Positions 17,388 through 25,885 of a DNA stretch of 64,000 nucleotides are shown here, piece by piece. Position 1 is the stretch's first letter. Each line of letters starts with the position of its first letter. Both the position numbers and the translations under genes were made by a program. The stretch comes from Nocardioides flavescens (lineage in GTDB: Bacteria > Actinomycetota > Actinomycetes > Propionibacteriales > Nocardioidaceae): the NCBI RefSeq assembly GCF_009823805.1, contig NZ_WUEK01000004.1, positions 1 through 64,000 on the forward strand, given 5' to 3'. The notes beneath the pieces were generated by a model. That model was not told where the DNA came from. It did not search any database and saw only the letters and a program-made list of their open reading frames with translations.

Positions 17388-18284
17388 TCAGCCCACAGGG
17401 GCGAGGTAGCGGTAGCGGTGGTGCTCGACGAACCCCAGCCGGTCGTAGAGCGCCAGGGCGGGCTCGTTGTCGCCGAGCACCTGGAGGTACGCCGTGGTCG
17501 CGCCGCGCTCGGCGCCCCACTCGACGAGCGCGGCCATGACCGCGACGCCGAGGCCGCGGCGGCGATGGGCGGGGTCGACCTCGATGCTGCGGAACCCCAC
17601 CCAGTCGTCGTCGTACGCCGCCACGCCGGTCGCGGCGCCGTCGAGCAGCGTGGCGGTGACCAGCCGGTCGTCGCCCTCGAGCGAGGCGTGCGGCCCGGAC
17701 GAGCGGGGGAGCCGCCGCTGCACGGCCGCGATCCCGGCCAGCTCGAAGACCGTGTCGGCGTCGTGGCTCTCGAGTCCCCAGCCGTGGGCGCGGAAGAGCG
17801 CGTCCTCGGCGGAGTCCGGCAGCACCGCGGCGACCGGTCGCTGGCCGTGACCGGCGTAGAAGTCGACGACGGCGTCGTAGGCCTCCGCGTCGGGCAGGCC
17901 GGACGGTCCCGCGGCCAGCACGGAGTTGGCCCGACGGTTGGCCGAGCCGGCGGAGCGGCGCAGCACCCAGTCGCCGAGCGGCTCGGTCTTGAGGTCGGTC
18001 CACAGGGCCATCGCGCGGCGCTGCGCCTCGGCGGCCGACACCCGCAGCCGGGTCGAGGCGCGCGGGGGCACGGGCTTGCCGGACACGACGTCGGCCAGCG
18101 CGACCCGCACCGGCTCGCCGCCACGGTCGGGCTGCACGACGCACGCGTCGTCCTCCCACGCCAGGCAGGTGCCGAGCAGGTCGGTCAGCGCCGGGCCGCC
18201 CGAGGGGCCGGTCTCGCCGCGCACGACGCGGCGTACGACGATCCGAGTGCCCACGACATGCGGACCGAGCGTGTGGGCGGGCAC
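17388..18284 (-). CDS. GNAT acetyltransferase, Rv0428c-like
   Basis: A 298-residue protein with two parts. The N-terminal 65 residues form a short beta-rich, SH3-like region ([10 protein letters not shown]...[11 protein letters not shown]) as in the mycobacterial Rv0428c family. The C-terminal half is a GNAT domain with the acetyl-CoA loop [15 protein letters not shown] and the final [18 protein letters not shown] strand. The acceptor substrate is unknown. The GTG start lies 75 bases from the divergent ferredoxin gene. Confidence 0.82.
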   Translation of the reverse strand: MPAHTLGPHVVGTRIVVRRVVRGETGPSGGPALTDLLGTCLAWEDDACVVQPDRGGEPVRVALADVVSGKPVPPRASTRLRVSAAEAQRRAMALWTDLKTEPLGDWVLRRSAGSANRRANSVLAAGPSGLPDAEAYDAVVDFYAGHGQRPVAAVLPDSAEDALFRAHGWGLESHDADTVFELAGIAAVQRRLPRSSGPHASLEGDDRLVTATLLDGAATGVAAYDDDWVGFRSIEVDPAHRRRGLGVAVMAALVEWGAERGATTAYLQVLGDNEPALALYDRLGFVEHHRYRYLAPVG

Positions 18285-18291
18285 GTTGGGA

Positions 18292-18350
18292 TACTAGGGT
18301 TGGTGTCCGCGCCGCTGAGGACCCGCGTGCGCATCCCGAGATCCAGGAGG
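18292..18350 (+). promoter_or_regulatory. Possible fdxA promoter and strong Shine-Dalgarno site
   Basis: TACTAG at 18292-18297 is a plausible -10 box. The AGGAGG at 18345-18350, eight bases before ATG, is one of the strongest ribosome-binding sites in the window and fixes the ferredoxin start. No convincing -35 box is seen. Confidence 0.45.
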
Positions 18351-18358
18351 AACCCTCG

Positions 18359-18685
18359 ATGACCTACGTCATCTCGCAGCCGTGCGTCGACCTCAAGGAT
18401 CGGGCCTGCGTCGACGAGTGTCCGGTCGACTGCATCTACGAGGGCAAGCGGATGCTCTACATCCACCCCGACGAGTGCGTCGACTGCGGTGCGTGCGAGC
18501 CGGTCTGCCCGGTCGAGGCGATCTTCTACGAGGACGACGTCCCCGAGCAGTGGAAGGGCTTCTACGACGCCAACGTGAAGTTCTTCGACGACCTCGGCTC
18601 ACCCGGCGGTGCCGCCAAGATGGGCGAGATCGACCACGACCACGAGCTCGTCGCCGCGCTGCCCCCGCAGGAGCACGACGAGTAA
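18359..18685 (+). CDS. fdxA: Ferredoxin, 7Fe type
   Basis: A 108-residue electron carrier with seven cysteines in the two-cluster pattern of bacterial 7Fe ferredoxins: C9, C17 and C21 plus C25 in the first half, and C40-x2-C43-x2-C46-x3-C50-P in the second. The segment after C50 ([14 protein letters not shown]) is typical of actinobacterial FdxA/FdxC. It donates electrons to cytochromes P450 or other redox partners. Its TAA stop overlaps the dapC ATG, the same ferredoxin-aminotransferase pair as M. tuberculosis Rv1177-Rv1178. Confidence 0.93.
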   Translation: MTYVISQPCVDLKDRACVDECPVDCIYEGKRMLYIHPDECVDCGACEPVCPVEAIFYEDDVPEQWKGFYDANVKFFDDLGSPGGAAKMGEIDHDHELVAALPPQEHDE

Positions 18686-19800
18686 TGCCCCTCGCCGGAC
18701 GGGAGGGCGTCTCCTCCCGCCTCCCGGACTTCCCCTGGGACAAGCTGACGGCGTACGCCGCGACGGCGCGCTCGCACCCTGACGGCATCGTCGACCTCTC
18801 GGTCGGCACGCCGGTCGACCCGACTCCCACGGTCGTCCAGGACGCGTTGCGCACCGCCGCCGACGCCCCGGGCTACCCGGTCACGATCGGACGCGTCGAG
18901 ACCCGCCAGGCCTGCCTCGACTGGCTGGCCGGCTCGCACGGCGTGACCGGGCTGGGGCTCGACCAGGTGCTGCCGGTCATCGGCTCGAAGGAGCTCATCG
19001 GCTCGCTGGCCGTGCACCTGGGGCTGGGGGCGGGCGACCTGGTCGTCTACCCCGAGCTCGCCTACCCGACGTACGAGGTCGGCGCGGCGCTGGCCGGCGC
19101 GCGCCACCTGGCCGCCGACTCGCTGACCGCGCTCGGGCCCGAGCGCCCCGCGCTGCTGTGGCTCAACAGCCCGTCGAACCCGACGGGGCGGGTGCTGCCG
19201 CCCGAGCACCTGCGCAAGGTGGTCGAGTGGTGCCGCGAGCGCGGCACGCTGCTGGTCTCCGACGAGTGCTACGTCGAGTGCGCGTGGGAGGCCGAGCCGG
19301 TCAGCGTCCTGCACCCCTCGATCTGCGGTGACAGCGCCGACGGCATCCTCGTGGTGCACTCGCTGTCGAAGCGGTCCAACCTCGCGGGCTACCGCTGTGC
19401 CTTCGTCGCCGGCGACGCCGGCGTGATCGGCGAGCTGCTCGCCGTCCGCAAGAACCTCGGCCTGCAGATGCCCGAGCCGCAGCAGGTCGCCATGGTCGCC
19501 GCGCTGCGCGACACCGAGCACGCGCGCGAGCAGCACGCCCGCTACGCCGCCCGCCGGACGGTGCTGCGCGAGGCGCTCGAGGGGGCGGGATTCCAGATCG
19601 ACCACTCCGAGGCGTCGCTCTACCTCTGGTCGACCGCGGGGGAGGACTGCTGGACGACGGTCGCGCGGCTCGCCGAGGTCGGCATCCTCGTCGCCCCGGG
19701 CGAGTTCTACGGCGCCGGCGGGCGCCAGCACGTGCGGGTGGCCTTCACCGCCACCGACAAGCGGGTCGCCGCGGCGGCCGAGCGGCTCGCCTCACTCTGA
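18685..19800 (+). CDS. dapC: Succinyldiaminopimelate aminotransferase DapC
   Basis: A 371-residue fold-type I PLP aminotransferase expected to make N-succinyl-L,L-diaminopimelate from the 6-keto acid in lysine and peptidoglycan precursor synthesis. Visible signatures are LLWLNSPSNPTGRVLP, the VSDECYVE strand and the PLP lysine in HSLSKRSNLAGYR. The start ATG overlaps the ferredoxin stop (TAATG). dapD and dapE nearby, and the conserved pairing with a ferredoxin, support DapC rather than another class I aminotransferase. Confidence 0.9.
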   Translation: MPLAGREGVSSRLPDFPWDKLTAYAATARSHPDGIVDLSVGTPVDPTPTVVQDALRTAADAPGYPVTIGRVETRQACLDWLAGSHGVTGLGLDQVLPVIGSKELIGSLAVHLGLGAGDLVVYPELAYPTYEVGAALAGARHLAADSLTALGPERPALLWLNSPSNPTGRVLPPEHLRKVVEWCRERGTLLVSDECYVECAWEAEPVSVLHPSICGDSADGILVVHSLSKRSNLAGYRCAFVAGDAGVIGELLAVRKNLGLQMPEPQQVAMVAALRDTEHAREQHARYAARRTVLREALEGAGFQIDHSEASLYLWSTAGEDCWTTVARLAEVGILVAPGEFYGAGGRQHVRVAFTATDKRVAAAAERLASL

Positions 19801-19830
19801 CGTCGCTGGCTCCCGGCGGCTCATGTCGGC

Positions 19831-20013
19831 TCAGGACGCCGCGGCGAGCACCAGCTCGTCGTGACCGTCCGGCGTGAGGTAGTGCCCGTCGTCGAACAGG
19901 ATGATCCCGTTGCACAGGCGGGTCCAGCCCTGCTCGCTGTGGTCGGCGACGACGTGCGCGCGGTAGGCGTCCGACGTGCGTACGTCGGGACAGGCGGGGG
20001 TGTGGTGGCACAT
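19831..20013 (-). CDS. DUF5999 family small protein
   Basis: A 60-residue protein beginning MCHHTPACP and containing HSEQGWTRLCNGIILFDDGHYLTPDG, the characteristic core of the actinobacterial DUF5999 family. Three cysteines and several histidines near the N-terminus could bind a metal. Function is unknown. The much longer open frame that contains it on this strand overlaps the next gene, so the internal ATG at 20013 is taken as the start. Confidence 0.82.
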   Translation of the reverse strand: MCHHTPACPDVRTSDAYRAHVVADHSEQGWTRLCNGIILFDDGHYLTPDGHDELVLAAAS

Positions 20014-20174
20014 GGCTCGTTTCCCTTCCGTGGGTCGAGCCCCCGAGCGGCTCGTGAGTGATCCGGATCTCATTGCACGCCCTCGGAGCGCGCGGTGTCC
20101 GCGGGTTGCGTCCAACTCCCCGCCAAACCGACCGAACGGACGATTCCCCGGTCCGGATCGCCGGCCTCGGCGCG

Positions 20175-21167
20175 TCAGGGAGCGACGTCGACGTGCACGT
20201 GGTCGCGGTGCTCCAGGATCGCCCGGTCCCCGGGGCGGTCGGGCGCCTGGTAGTCGCGCCACCCCTGCCCGGACCGGACGCCGGCGGTCCAGATCCGCCC
20301 GTCGAAGATCACGGTGCGCACGCCCCACCGCTCGGCCTGGCTCACGGCGTACGCCGCGATCGCCCAGCCGCGCGTCTTGTTGACGGCGTTGACCGGGCGC
20401 ACGAAGACGTCGACCGCGCGGCCCTCGTAGTGCGCCGAGCCGGGGATGTGGCCGGTCGAGACCCCACCGGGGGCGAAGCCGCCCTGGGGCTGGTCGGGGA
20501 AGAGCTCGGCCAGCTCGGTGCGCACCCGGTCGGCGCGCTCGGTGAGCCCGGAGGGCTCGAGCCGGGCCGAGGTCTCGGGCCAGTCGCCCCCGACACGGCA
20601 CGAGAACGACGCCTTCGAGTTGCCGGTCAGCGCCGAGGCCAGCACTCGGGCGTCGGCCTCGTGGTCGGCGTAGGCGTCGGGGTAGGCCGAGCGCTGCACG
20701 AGCTGGGCGGCGACGGTGATCTCGAGCTGGCGGTAGTCCGCGACCTCGGCGAGCTCGTCGTAGAACGCGTTGGTGGCGTAGGTCGGGTCCTGCACCTGCT
20801 CCGGCGTGCCCCAGCCCTGGGAGGGCCGCTGCTGGAACAGCCCGAGCGAGTCGCGGTCGCCGTGGTCGAGGTTGCGCAGGTCGCTCTCCTGGTACGCCGT
20901 GGCGAGGGCGATCGACGCCGCCCGGGCGGGCATCCCGCGCTGCACGGCGATGGCGGTGATGAGGCCGGCGTTCTGCGCCTGCTCGGGGTCCAGGACCACT
21001 GTGCGACCCTCGACGGTCGCCTCGCACTGGTCGGAGGCCAGGAACGGGACCACGCCGCCCCCGAGGCCGCTGCGCACCACCCACCAGCCGACGGCGCCGA
21101 GCAGCGTGAGCACGACCAGGCCTGTCAGGCCCACTGTCGCACCACGCCTCTGCACGTGCCCCCTCAC
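20175..21167 (-). CDS. Membrane-anchored protein with lysozyme-like and M15-like domains
   Basis: About 330 residues with one N-terminal membrane anchor (about residues 10-30 after the GTG chosen here; another GTG 12 bases downstream is possible). The first extracytoplasmic part resembles a lytic-transglycosylase/lysozyme fold: ATAYQESDLRNLDHGDRDSLGLFQQRPSQGWG, with a catalytic-type Glu. The second ends in HYEGRAVDVF and HRDHVHVDV, an H-x6-D...HxH pattern like M15 metallopeptidases or Hedgehog-type zinc sites. Relatives are often mislabelled heavy-metal transporters. A role in cleaving both glycan and peptide of peptidoglycan is inferred. Confidence 0.65.
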   Translation of the reverse strand: MRGHVQRRGATVGLTGLVVLTLLGAVGWWVVRSGLGGGVVPFLASDQCEATVEGRTVVLDPEQAQNAGLITAIAVQRGMPARAASIALATAYQESDLRNLDHGDRDSLGLFQQRPSQGWGTPEQVQDPTYATNAFYDELAEVADYRQLEITVAAQLVQRSAYPDAYADHEADARVLASALTGNSKASFSCRVGGDWPETSARLEPSGLTERADRVRTELAELFPDQPQGGFAPGGVSTGHIPGSAHYEGRAVDVFVRPVNAVNKTRGWAIAAYAVSQAERWGVRTVIFDGRIWTAGVRSGQGWRDYQAPDRPGDRAILEHRDHVHVDVAP

Positions 21168-21273
21168 CACAGGCCCAGTGTCCGGACCGGTCCAAGCCAA
21201 CGCTCAGCAACCCTTTCGCACCGCCCTACCCGGCTCTCACAGCAGACTCAGGGAACAGGCACAGCCTGAGGTC

Positions 21274-22407
21274 ATGAACGAGTCCACCTCCTCGGACCGA
21301 CCGCAGCGCCGGCCCGTCCGCATGACCATCGTCGCCGCGGTCGCCCTGGGAGCAGGGCTGATCGGCGGTGGCGCCGCAGCCACGGCCGCCGTCTCGCTCG
21401 AGGGCACCACCTCGGCGGACGGCCCGGTCTCCACCCACGTGACGCCCGTCCAGGCCGCGTCCACCTCCAGCGGCGCGACGGACACCGAGGCCGTCGCCAA
21501 GGCCGTCACCCCCAGCGTCGTGCTGCTCAAGGTCCAGGGCCCGCAGGGCGCCGACGAGGGCAGCGGCGTGGTGCTGACCTCGGACGGTCGCATCCTCACC
21601 AACAACCACGTCGTCGAGGCGGCGGCCGGCGAGGGCGGCGCGCCCGCCGGCAAGATCCAGGTCGTCACGAGCGACGGCACGACGTACGACGCCTCGATCG
21701 TCGGCCGCGACCCGGTCACCGACCTGGCGGTCGTCCAGGCGCAGGGCGCCAGCGGACTGACCCCGGCCTCGATCGGCGACTCCTCCTCGCTCGTCGTCGG
21801 CCAGCCGGTCGTCGCGATCGGCGCGCCGCTCGGCCTGCAGGGCACCGTCACCACCGGCATCGTGAGCGCCCTGAACCGGCCGGTCGCCGCCAGCGGCGAG
21901 GACGGTCAGACCTCCGTCACCGACGCGATCCAGACCGACGCCGCGGTCAACCCTGGCAACTCCGGTGGCCCGCTCGTCGACGCCCAGGGCCAGGTCGTCG
22001 GCATCACCTCCTCCATCGCCAGCCTCGGCGCGTCGGAGGGAGCACAGTCCGGCTCGATCGGTCTCGGGTTCGCGATCCCGATCGACGAGGCGATGCGCGT
22101 GGCCGGCGACATCGCCGACGGGACCCCGGTCGCTCACGCTCAGCTGGGGGTGAGCGTGAGCGACTCGGCCGACCCGGCCGGCGCCAAGATCGGCGACGTC
22201 GACCCGACGTCGGCGGCCGCCAAGGCCGGACTGCAGTCCGGCGACGTCGTCACCAAGGTCGGCGACCAGCCGGTCGACAGCGCCGACGGGCTCGTCGCGG
22301 CCATCCGCACCCAGGCCCCCGGCACCAAGGTCCAGCTGACCTGGGTGCGTGCCGGTCAGACCCAGACCGTCGACGTGGTCCTCGGCACCGACCAGACCAC
22401 CACGTGA
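21274..22407 (+). CDS. Trypsin-like serine protease with PDZ domain
   Basis: A 377-residue HtrA/DegP-type protease. An N-terminal membrane anchor lies at residues 18-40, the catalytic triad is His112 (TNNHVV), Asp150 (VTDLAVV) and Ser230 (NPGNSGGPLV), and a single PDZ domain occupies the last 90 residues (AAAKAGLQSGDVVTKVGDQPVDS). It should degrade or refold damaged proteins on the outer face of the membrane. It is distinct from the second HtrA downstream of sigE-rseA in this window. It is divergent from the murein-hydrolase-like gene and 4 bases upstream of the CPBP gene. Confidence 0.9.
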   Translation: MNESTSSDRPQRRPVRMTIVAAVALGAGLIGGGAAATAAVSLEGTTSADGPVSTHVTPVQAASTSSGATDTEAVAKAVTPSVVLLKVQGPQGADEGSGVVLTSDGRILTNNHVVEAAAGEGGAPAGKIQVVTSDGTTYDASIVGRDPVTDLAVVQAQGASGLTPASIGDSSSLVVGQPVVAIGAPLGLQGTVTTGIVSALNRPVAASGEDGQTSVTDAIQTDAAVNPGNSGGPLVDAQGQVVGITSSIASLGASEGAQSGSIGLGFAIPIDEAMRVAGDIADGTPVAHAQLGVSVSDSADPAGAKIGDVDPTSAAAKAGLQSGDVVTKVGDQPVDSADGLVAAIRTQAPGTKVQLTWVRAGQTQTVDVVLGTDQTTT

Positions 22408-22411
22408 CCCC

Positions 22412-23218
22412 GTGAAGGCGCTCGTCGAGCGCCCGGAGTCTCAGGGGAGGCCCCAGGAGCAGCGCCCCGCCCGGGCGCTGCTCCTGGCCGAGGTGGTGAT
22501 CCTGCTCGCCCTCTCGCTGGGACGCTCCGGCGTCTACGCCGTGGTCAGCCTGGTCGCGGCCGCCACGGCCCCGGGCCCGCTGTCCTCCCACGCGGCCACG
22601 CTCAACGGCAGCCTCGCGCCCGACCGGCCGTGGCTCGACCTCACGCTGCAACTGCTCTCGATCGGCTTCGCCGTCGTGCCGGTCGCGCTGGCGGCGTACT
22701 TCCTGGTCCGCTCGGGCGATGGCGTGCGTCGTACCTGGCTGGGCGGGCGGTTCCGCGGGAGCGACGTGCTGCGCGGGGCGGCGCTGGCCGCGGGCGTCGG
22801 GGCCGTCGGGCTGGCGTTCTACCTGGTCACCCACGCCCTCGGCGTCGACCTCACCGTGGTGCCCGAGTCGCTGCCCGAGGTCTGGTGGAAGGTGCCGGTG
22901 CTGGTGCTCTCCGCGCTCGAGAACGCCGTGCTCGAGGAGTGCGTCGTCATCGGCTTCGTGCTGGTGCGGCTGCGCCAGCTCGGTCTGCGCGACGGCACCG
23001 CCATCGGTGTCGCGGCCGTGGTGCGGGGCAGCTACCACCTCTACCAGGGGTTCGGCGGCTTCGTCGGCAACCTCGTGATGGGGCTGCTCTTCGGCTGGCT
23101 CTACCGCCGCTGGGGCCGCGTCACCCCGTTGGTCGTGACGCACACCCTGCTCGACGTCGGCGCCTTCGTCGGTTACGCCGTCCTCGCCGGCCACGTGGGC
23201 TGGCTCCCCACCGCCTGA
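22412..23218 (+). CDS. CPBP family intramembrane metalloprotease
   Basis: A 268-residue polytopic protein of the CAAX protease/bacteriocin-processing (ABI) family. Motif 1 is present as the Glu-Glu pair in NAVLEECVVIGF with the downstream Arg. Motif 2 His is in RGSYHLYQGFGG, and motif 3 His in PLVVTHTLLD. Substrates of bacterial members are mostly unknown. The GTG at 22412 lies four bases after the PDZ protease stop, so the two genes are probably one transcription unit. Confidence 0.88.
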   Translation: MKALVERPESQGRPQEQRPARALLLAEVVILLALSLGRSGVYAVVSLVAAATAPGPLSSHAATLNGSLAPDRPWLDLTLQLLSIGFAVVPVALAAYFLVRSGDGVRRTWLGGRFRGSDVLRGAALAAGVGAVGLAFYLVTHALGVDLTVVPESLPEVWWKVPVLVLSALENAVLEECVVIGFVLVRLRQLGLRDGTAIGVAAVVRGSYHLYQGFGGFVGNLVMGLLFGWLYRRWGRVTPLVVTHTLLDVGAFVGYAVLAGHVGWLPTA

Positions 23219-23220
23219 GC

Positions 23221-23377
23221 CGACCCGGCTCTTCGTGCACGTCGTACGGCGCCGACCCGGCTCTTCGTGCACGTCGTACGGCGCCGACCCGGCTCTTCGT
23301 GCACGCGACGAGCCGGGTCAGCGTGCACGAAGAGACGGCTCGGCGTTCTCAGGTGTGCACGAAGAGACGGGTCGGCG
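23221..23377. repeat. Family D tandem and inverted repeat
   Basis: Two 32-bp units (23221-23252, 23253-23284) and a partial third carry CGACCCGGCTCTTCGTGCAC. Two inverted copies follow, reading GTGCACGAAGAGACGGCTCGG (23323-) and GTGCACGAAGAGACGGGTCGG (23355-). The set fills the whole gap between the convergent CPBP and dapD genes, starting 2 bases after one stop and ending 1 base before the other. The core GTGCAC also occurs in family C. Confidence 0.88.
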
Positions 23378-23378
23378 A

Positions 23379-24338
23379 TCAGTTGGCGTGGAGGGCGGCG
23401 TTGAGGGCGACGCCGTCGCTCTTCCACGGCACGGCCTCGATCGCGCCGGAGACGGAGTTGCGGCGGAAGAGGACGTGGTCGGCGCCGGACAGGGTGAGCG
23501 CCTTGACGACCTTGGGCTTGCCCTCGACGTCGAGGACGGTGACCTTGGTGCCGGCGGTGACGTAGCAGCCGGCCTCGACGACGCAGTCGTCACCGAGCGA
23601 GATGCCGATGCCGGCGTTGGCGCCGATGAGGCAGCGCTCGCCGACCGAGATCACCTGGGTGCCGCCGCCCGAGAGCGTGCCCATGATGGAGGCGCCGCCG
23701 CCGACGTCGGAGCCGTCGCCCACGACCACGCCGGCCGAGATGCGGCCCTCGACCATGGAGGCGCCGAGGGTGCCGGCGTTGAAGTTCACGAACCCCTCGT
23801 GCATGACCGTCGTGCCCTCGGCCAGGTGGGCGCCGAGGCGCACCCGGTCGGCGTCGGCGATGCGCACGCCGCTCGGCAGCACGTAGTCGACCATGCGGGG
23901 GAACTTGTCGACGCCGTAGACCGCGACCTGGTGGCCGCTGGCCATGAGCCGGCCGCGGGTCTCCTCGAAGCCCGCGACGGCGCAGGGGCCGGCGGAGGTC
24001 CACACGACGTTGGTGAGGAGGCCGAAGATGCCGTCCATCGCGATCGTGCGGGGGGCGACCAGGCGGTGGCTGAGCAGGTGCAGGCGCAGCCAGGCGTCCT
24101 CGGTCGAGGCGGGTGCCGTCTGCAGGTCGTCGACGACGACGGTGCGGACCTCGCGAGTGACGCGGCGGGTCTCGTCGGTGCCGGCCAGCTCGGAGAGGTA
24201 CGCCGGGGCGGAGCCGCCGTCGGCCTCGCCCAGCGCCGGCGCCGGGAACCACGCGTCGAGCACGGCGCCGCTGGCGTCGTCGGTGGTCAGGAGGCCGTGG
24301 CCCCAGGCTGGTCCCGTGCTGGCTGCTGTCTCGCTCAC
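23379..24338 (-). CDS. dapD: Tetrahydrodipicolinate N-succinyltransferase DapD
   Basis: A 319-residue left-handed beta-helix (hexapeptide) succinyltransferase of the actinobacterial type. It transfers succinyl from succinyl-CoA to tetrahydrodipicolinate, the step before DapC. Evidence includes GVRIADADRVRLGAHLAEG, the MHEGFVNFNAGTLG segment and ISVGERCLIGANAGIGISLGDDCVVEAG. The open frame continues upstream, but GTG at 24338 gives the usual N-terminus. It ends in repeat D, convergent with the CPBP gene. Confidence 0.93.
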   Translation of the reverse strand: MSETAASTGPAWGHGLLTTDDASGAVLDAWFPAPALGEADGGSAPAYLSELAGTDETRRVTREVRTVVVDDLQTAPASTEDAWLRLHLLSHRLVAPRTIAMDGIFGLLTNVVWTSAGPCAVAGFEETRGRLMASGHQVAVYGVDKFPRMVDYVLPSGVRIADADRVRLGAHLAEGTTVMHEGFVNFNAGTLGASMVEGRISAGVVVGDGSDVGGGASIMGTLSGGGTQVISVGERCLIGANAGIGISLGDDCVVEAGCYVTAGTKVTVLDVEGKPKVVKALTLSGADHVLFRRNSVSGAIEAVPWKSDGVALNAALHAN

Positions 24339-24447
24339 GCCCCGAGGATAGGGCGCGCGACAGGCGTCGGTGCTCGCCGCCATGATCGGTGGATGGTCCT
24401 GGAGCTCACCTCGGCTTGGCCCCGACGTGATGCGGGTCGGGTGAGGG

Positions 24448-24933
24448 CTACTCGCCGGTCTGGCCGTCGATCGCCTCCCGGAGCAGGTCGAGGTGACCGC
24501 AGTGCCGCGCGTACTCCTGGAGCACCTGGAGCAGCACGTCGCGGATGGTGCTGACCGGCTCCTCGGGAGGACCGATCTGCACGTCGAGCGCTTCGGCGGG
24601 CAGCTCGTCGAGGAGGGCGTCCGCGCGGGCGCAGGCATCGCGCCAGGTCGCGAACGCCTCGTCGACGCACTCCTGCGTGCCGACGGCACCGTCGAACTGG
24701 GCGTCCCAGTCGCCGTCGACCACGAACAGCTGCGGCTCGTCGCTGCGCTGCAGCACTCGGACGAACCAGTGGTGCTCCAGCTGGGCGAGGTGACGCACCA
24801 GCCCCAGCGGGCTCAGCGTGCTCGGCGGGGCCGAGCGCTGCGCCAGCTGCTCCGGGTCGAGCCCGGCGGTCTTGCGCTCCACGGTCTCGCGGAAGCGCCC
24901 GATCCAGCGGCGGGTGCCGTCCAGTTCGCTCAT
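24448..24933 (-). CDS. DinB/DUF664 family protein
   Basis: A 161-residue four-helix-bundle protein of the DinB_2/DUF664 type. The three metal-site histidines are likely the one in LVRHLAQLEHHWF and those of EYARHCGHLDLLREAIDGQTGE, the characteristic C-terminal motif. Relatives include mycothiol- or bacillithiol-dependent transferases; whether this one uses mycothiol (mshB is in the window) cannot be shown. It lies upstream of dapD on the same strand with a 109-base gap. Confidence 0.88.
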   Translation of the reverse strand: MSELDGTRRWIGRFRETVERKTAGLDPEQLAQRSAPPSTLSPLGLVRHLAQLEHHWFVRVLQRSDEPQLFVVDGDWDAQFDGAVGTQECVDEAFATWRDACARADALLDELPAEALDVQIGPPEEPVSTIRDVLLQVLQEYARHCGHLDLLREAIDGQTGE

Positions 24934-24987
24934 GTGCTGGTTCTACCCCTCAGCACCGACAGCGCGCGAGGGCGCCGGGGTCAGGGT

Positions 24988-25081
24988 GGACATTTCCCCG
25001 GCCACCCAGCGATGGGTGCACCTGGGGGCCGACATTTCGCCCCCCAGGTGCACCTTTCCCCGGTCAACCGGGGAAATGTCC
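24988..25081. repeat. Family C nested palindrome
   Basis: The outer arms GGACATTTCCCCGG (24988-25001) and CCGGGGAAATGTCC (25068-25081) are a perfect 14-bp inverted repeat. Nested inside are GGTGCACCTGGGGG and CCCCCAGGTGCACC. It lies 9 bases beyond the stop codon of the lipoprotein gene to its right. A second copy is at 34946-35036. Confidence 0.9.
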
Positions 25082-25090
25082 GACCAGGCC

Positions 25091-25753
25091 TCAGTCGTCG
25101 TTCTCGGTGCCGGTGACCTCGCCGGACTGGGCGTCGACGCGGACGGTGGTCTCGGTGCCGGTGTCCTCGCCGTACTGCACCTCCCAGGTGGCGGTGCCGT
25201 TGTCCTCATCGAGCTCGAGGCCCGTGGGCTCCCCGGTGCCGCCGGCGGAGGAGGCGGCCTGGGCGGCGGCCTCGTAGTCGACGGGTACGTCGAGCAGGCG
25301 CTGGCGCTCCTCGAGGTCGCGGTCGGCGTCGTCGCCGTCGTCGGTGTCCTCGACCGGGTCGCCCTCGACCGAGGCGCCGTCGGCGGAGACGCGGACGTCG
25401 TACTCCGTGCCGTCGGCGTCGACGACGGAGACCTCCCAGCTGCCGGAGTCGTCGCGGTCGACGGCGAACACGGTGCTGCCGTCGACGGCGCCCTGGCCGG
25501 TGGCGGCCGCGGTGAGCGCGGAGACCCCGGTGCTCGGGGCCACCGTGTCGACGGGTGAGGAGGTGTCGGCCGACGGAGCGGTCACACCGTCGTCGGAGGA
25601 GTCGGTGGACGCCGAGCTCGGAGCCGAGGTCGTGGCGGGCGCGGAGACGGCGCCGTCGTCGGAGTCGTCGTCGCTGCCGCAGGCGACCAGGGCCAGGGCC
25701 AGGGGTGCGGACACGGCGGCGACGGCGAGGCGGGTGCGGAGCGGGCGGTTCAC
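25091..25753 (-). CDS. Lipoprotein with two PepSY-like repeats
   Basis: A 220-residue lipoprotein: the signal ends at LVAC (Cys25), followed by about 50 residues of acidic Ser/Asp/Thr tether. Two short beta-alpha repeats follow, each ending in a WEV(S/Q)V strand and VRVxAxSG/GxxVEG turn (residues about 80-135 and 150-215), which resemble PepSY domains. PepSY proteins often restrain proteases or bind metal; the role here is not known. It is divergent from ileS. Confidence 0.75.
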   Translation of the reverse strand: MNRPLRTRLAVAAVSAPLALALVACGSDDDSDDGAVSAPATTSAPSSASTDSSDDGVTAPSADTSSPVDTVAPSTGVSALTAAATGQGAVDGSTVFAVDRDDSGSWEVSVVDADGTEYDVRVSADGASVEGDPVEDTDDGDDADRDLEERQRLLDVPVDYEAAAQAASSAGGTGEPTGLELDEDNGTATWEVQYGEDTGTETTVRVDAQSGEVTGTENDD

Positions 25754-25852
25754 GGGGATCGGATCTCCTCGGATCGGTGGGGGTGGTGCATCGTCGAGAC
25801 CACGGTCCCCGCACCCACGACAAAGCAGCGCGAAGCCGACCTCAAGAAGTGG

Positions 25853-25883
25853 TTAACGTCCGCAGCCCGGGTCGCCGTAGGCT
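25853..25883 (+). promoter_or_regulatory. Possible ileS promoter
   Basis: TTAACG (25853-25858) and TAGGCT (25878-25883), 19 bases apart, would start transcription near 25890, just before stem I of the T-box. The match to a housekeeping promoter is weak, but the position fits. Confidence 0.4.
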
Positions 25884-25885
25884 GG

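Noticed and set aside
23221..23377. A short CRISPR array
   Set aside because: The 32-bp units are contiguous without unique spacers, some are inverted, and there is no cas gene.
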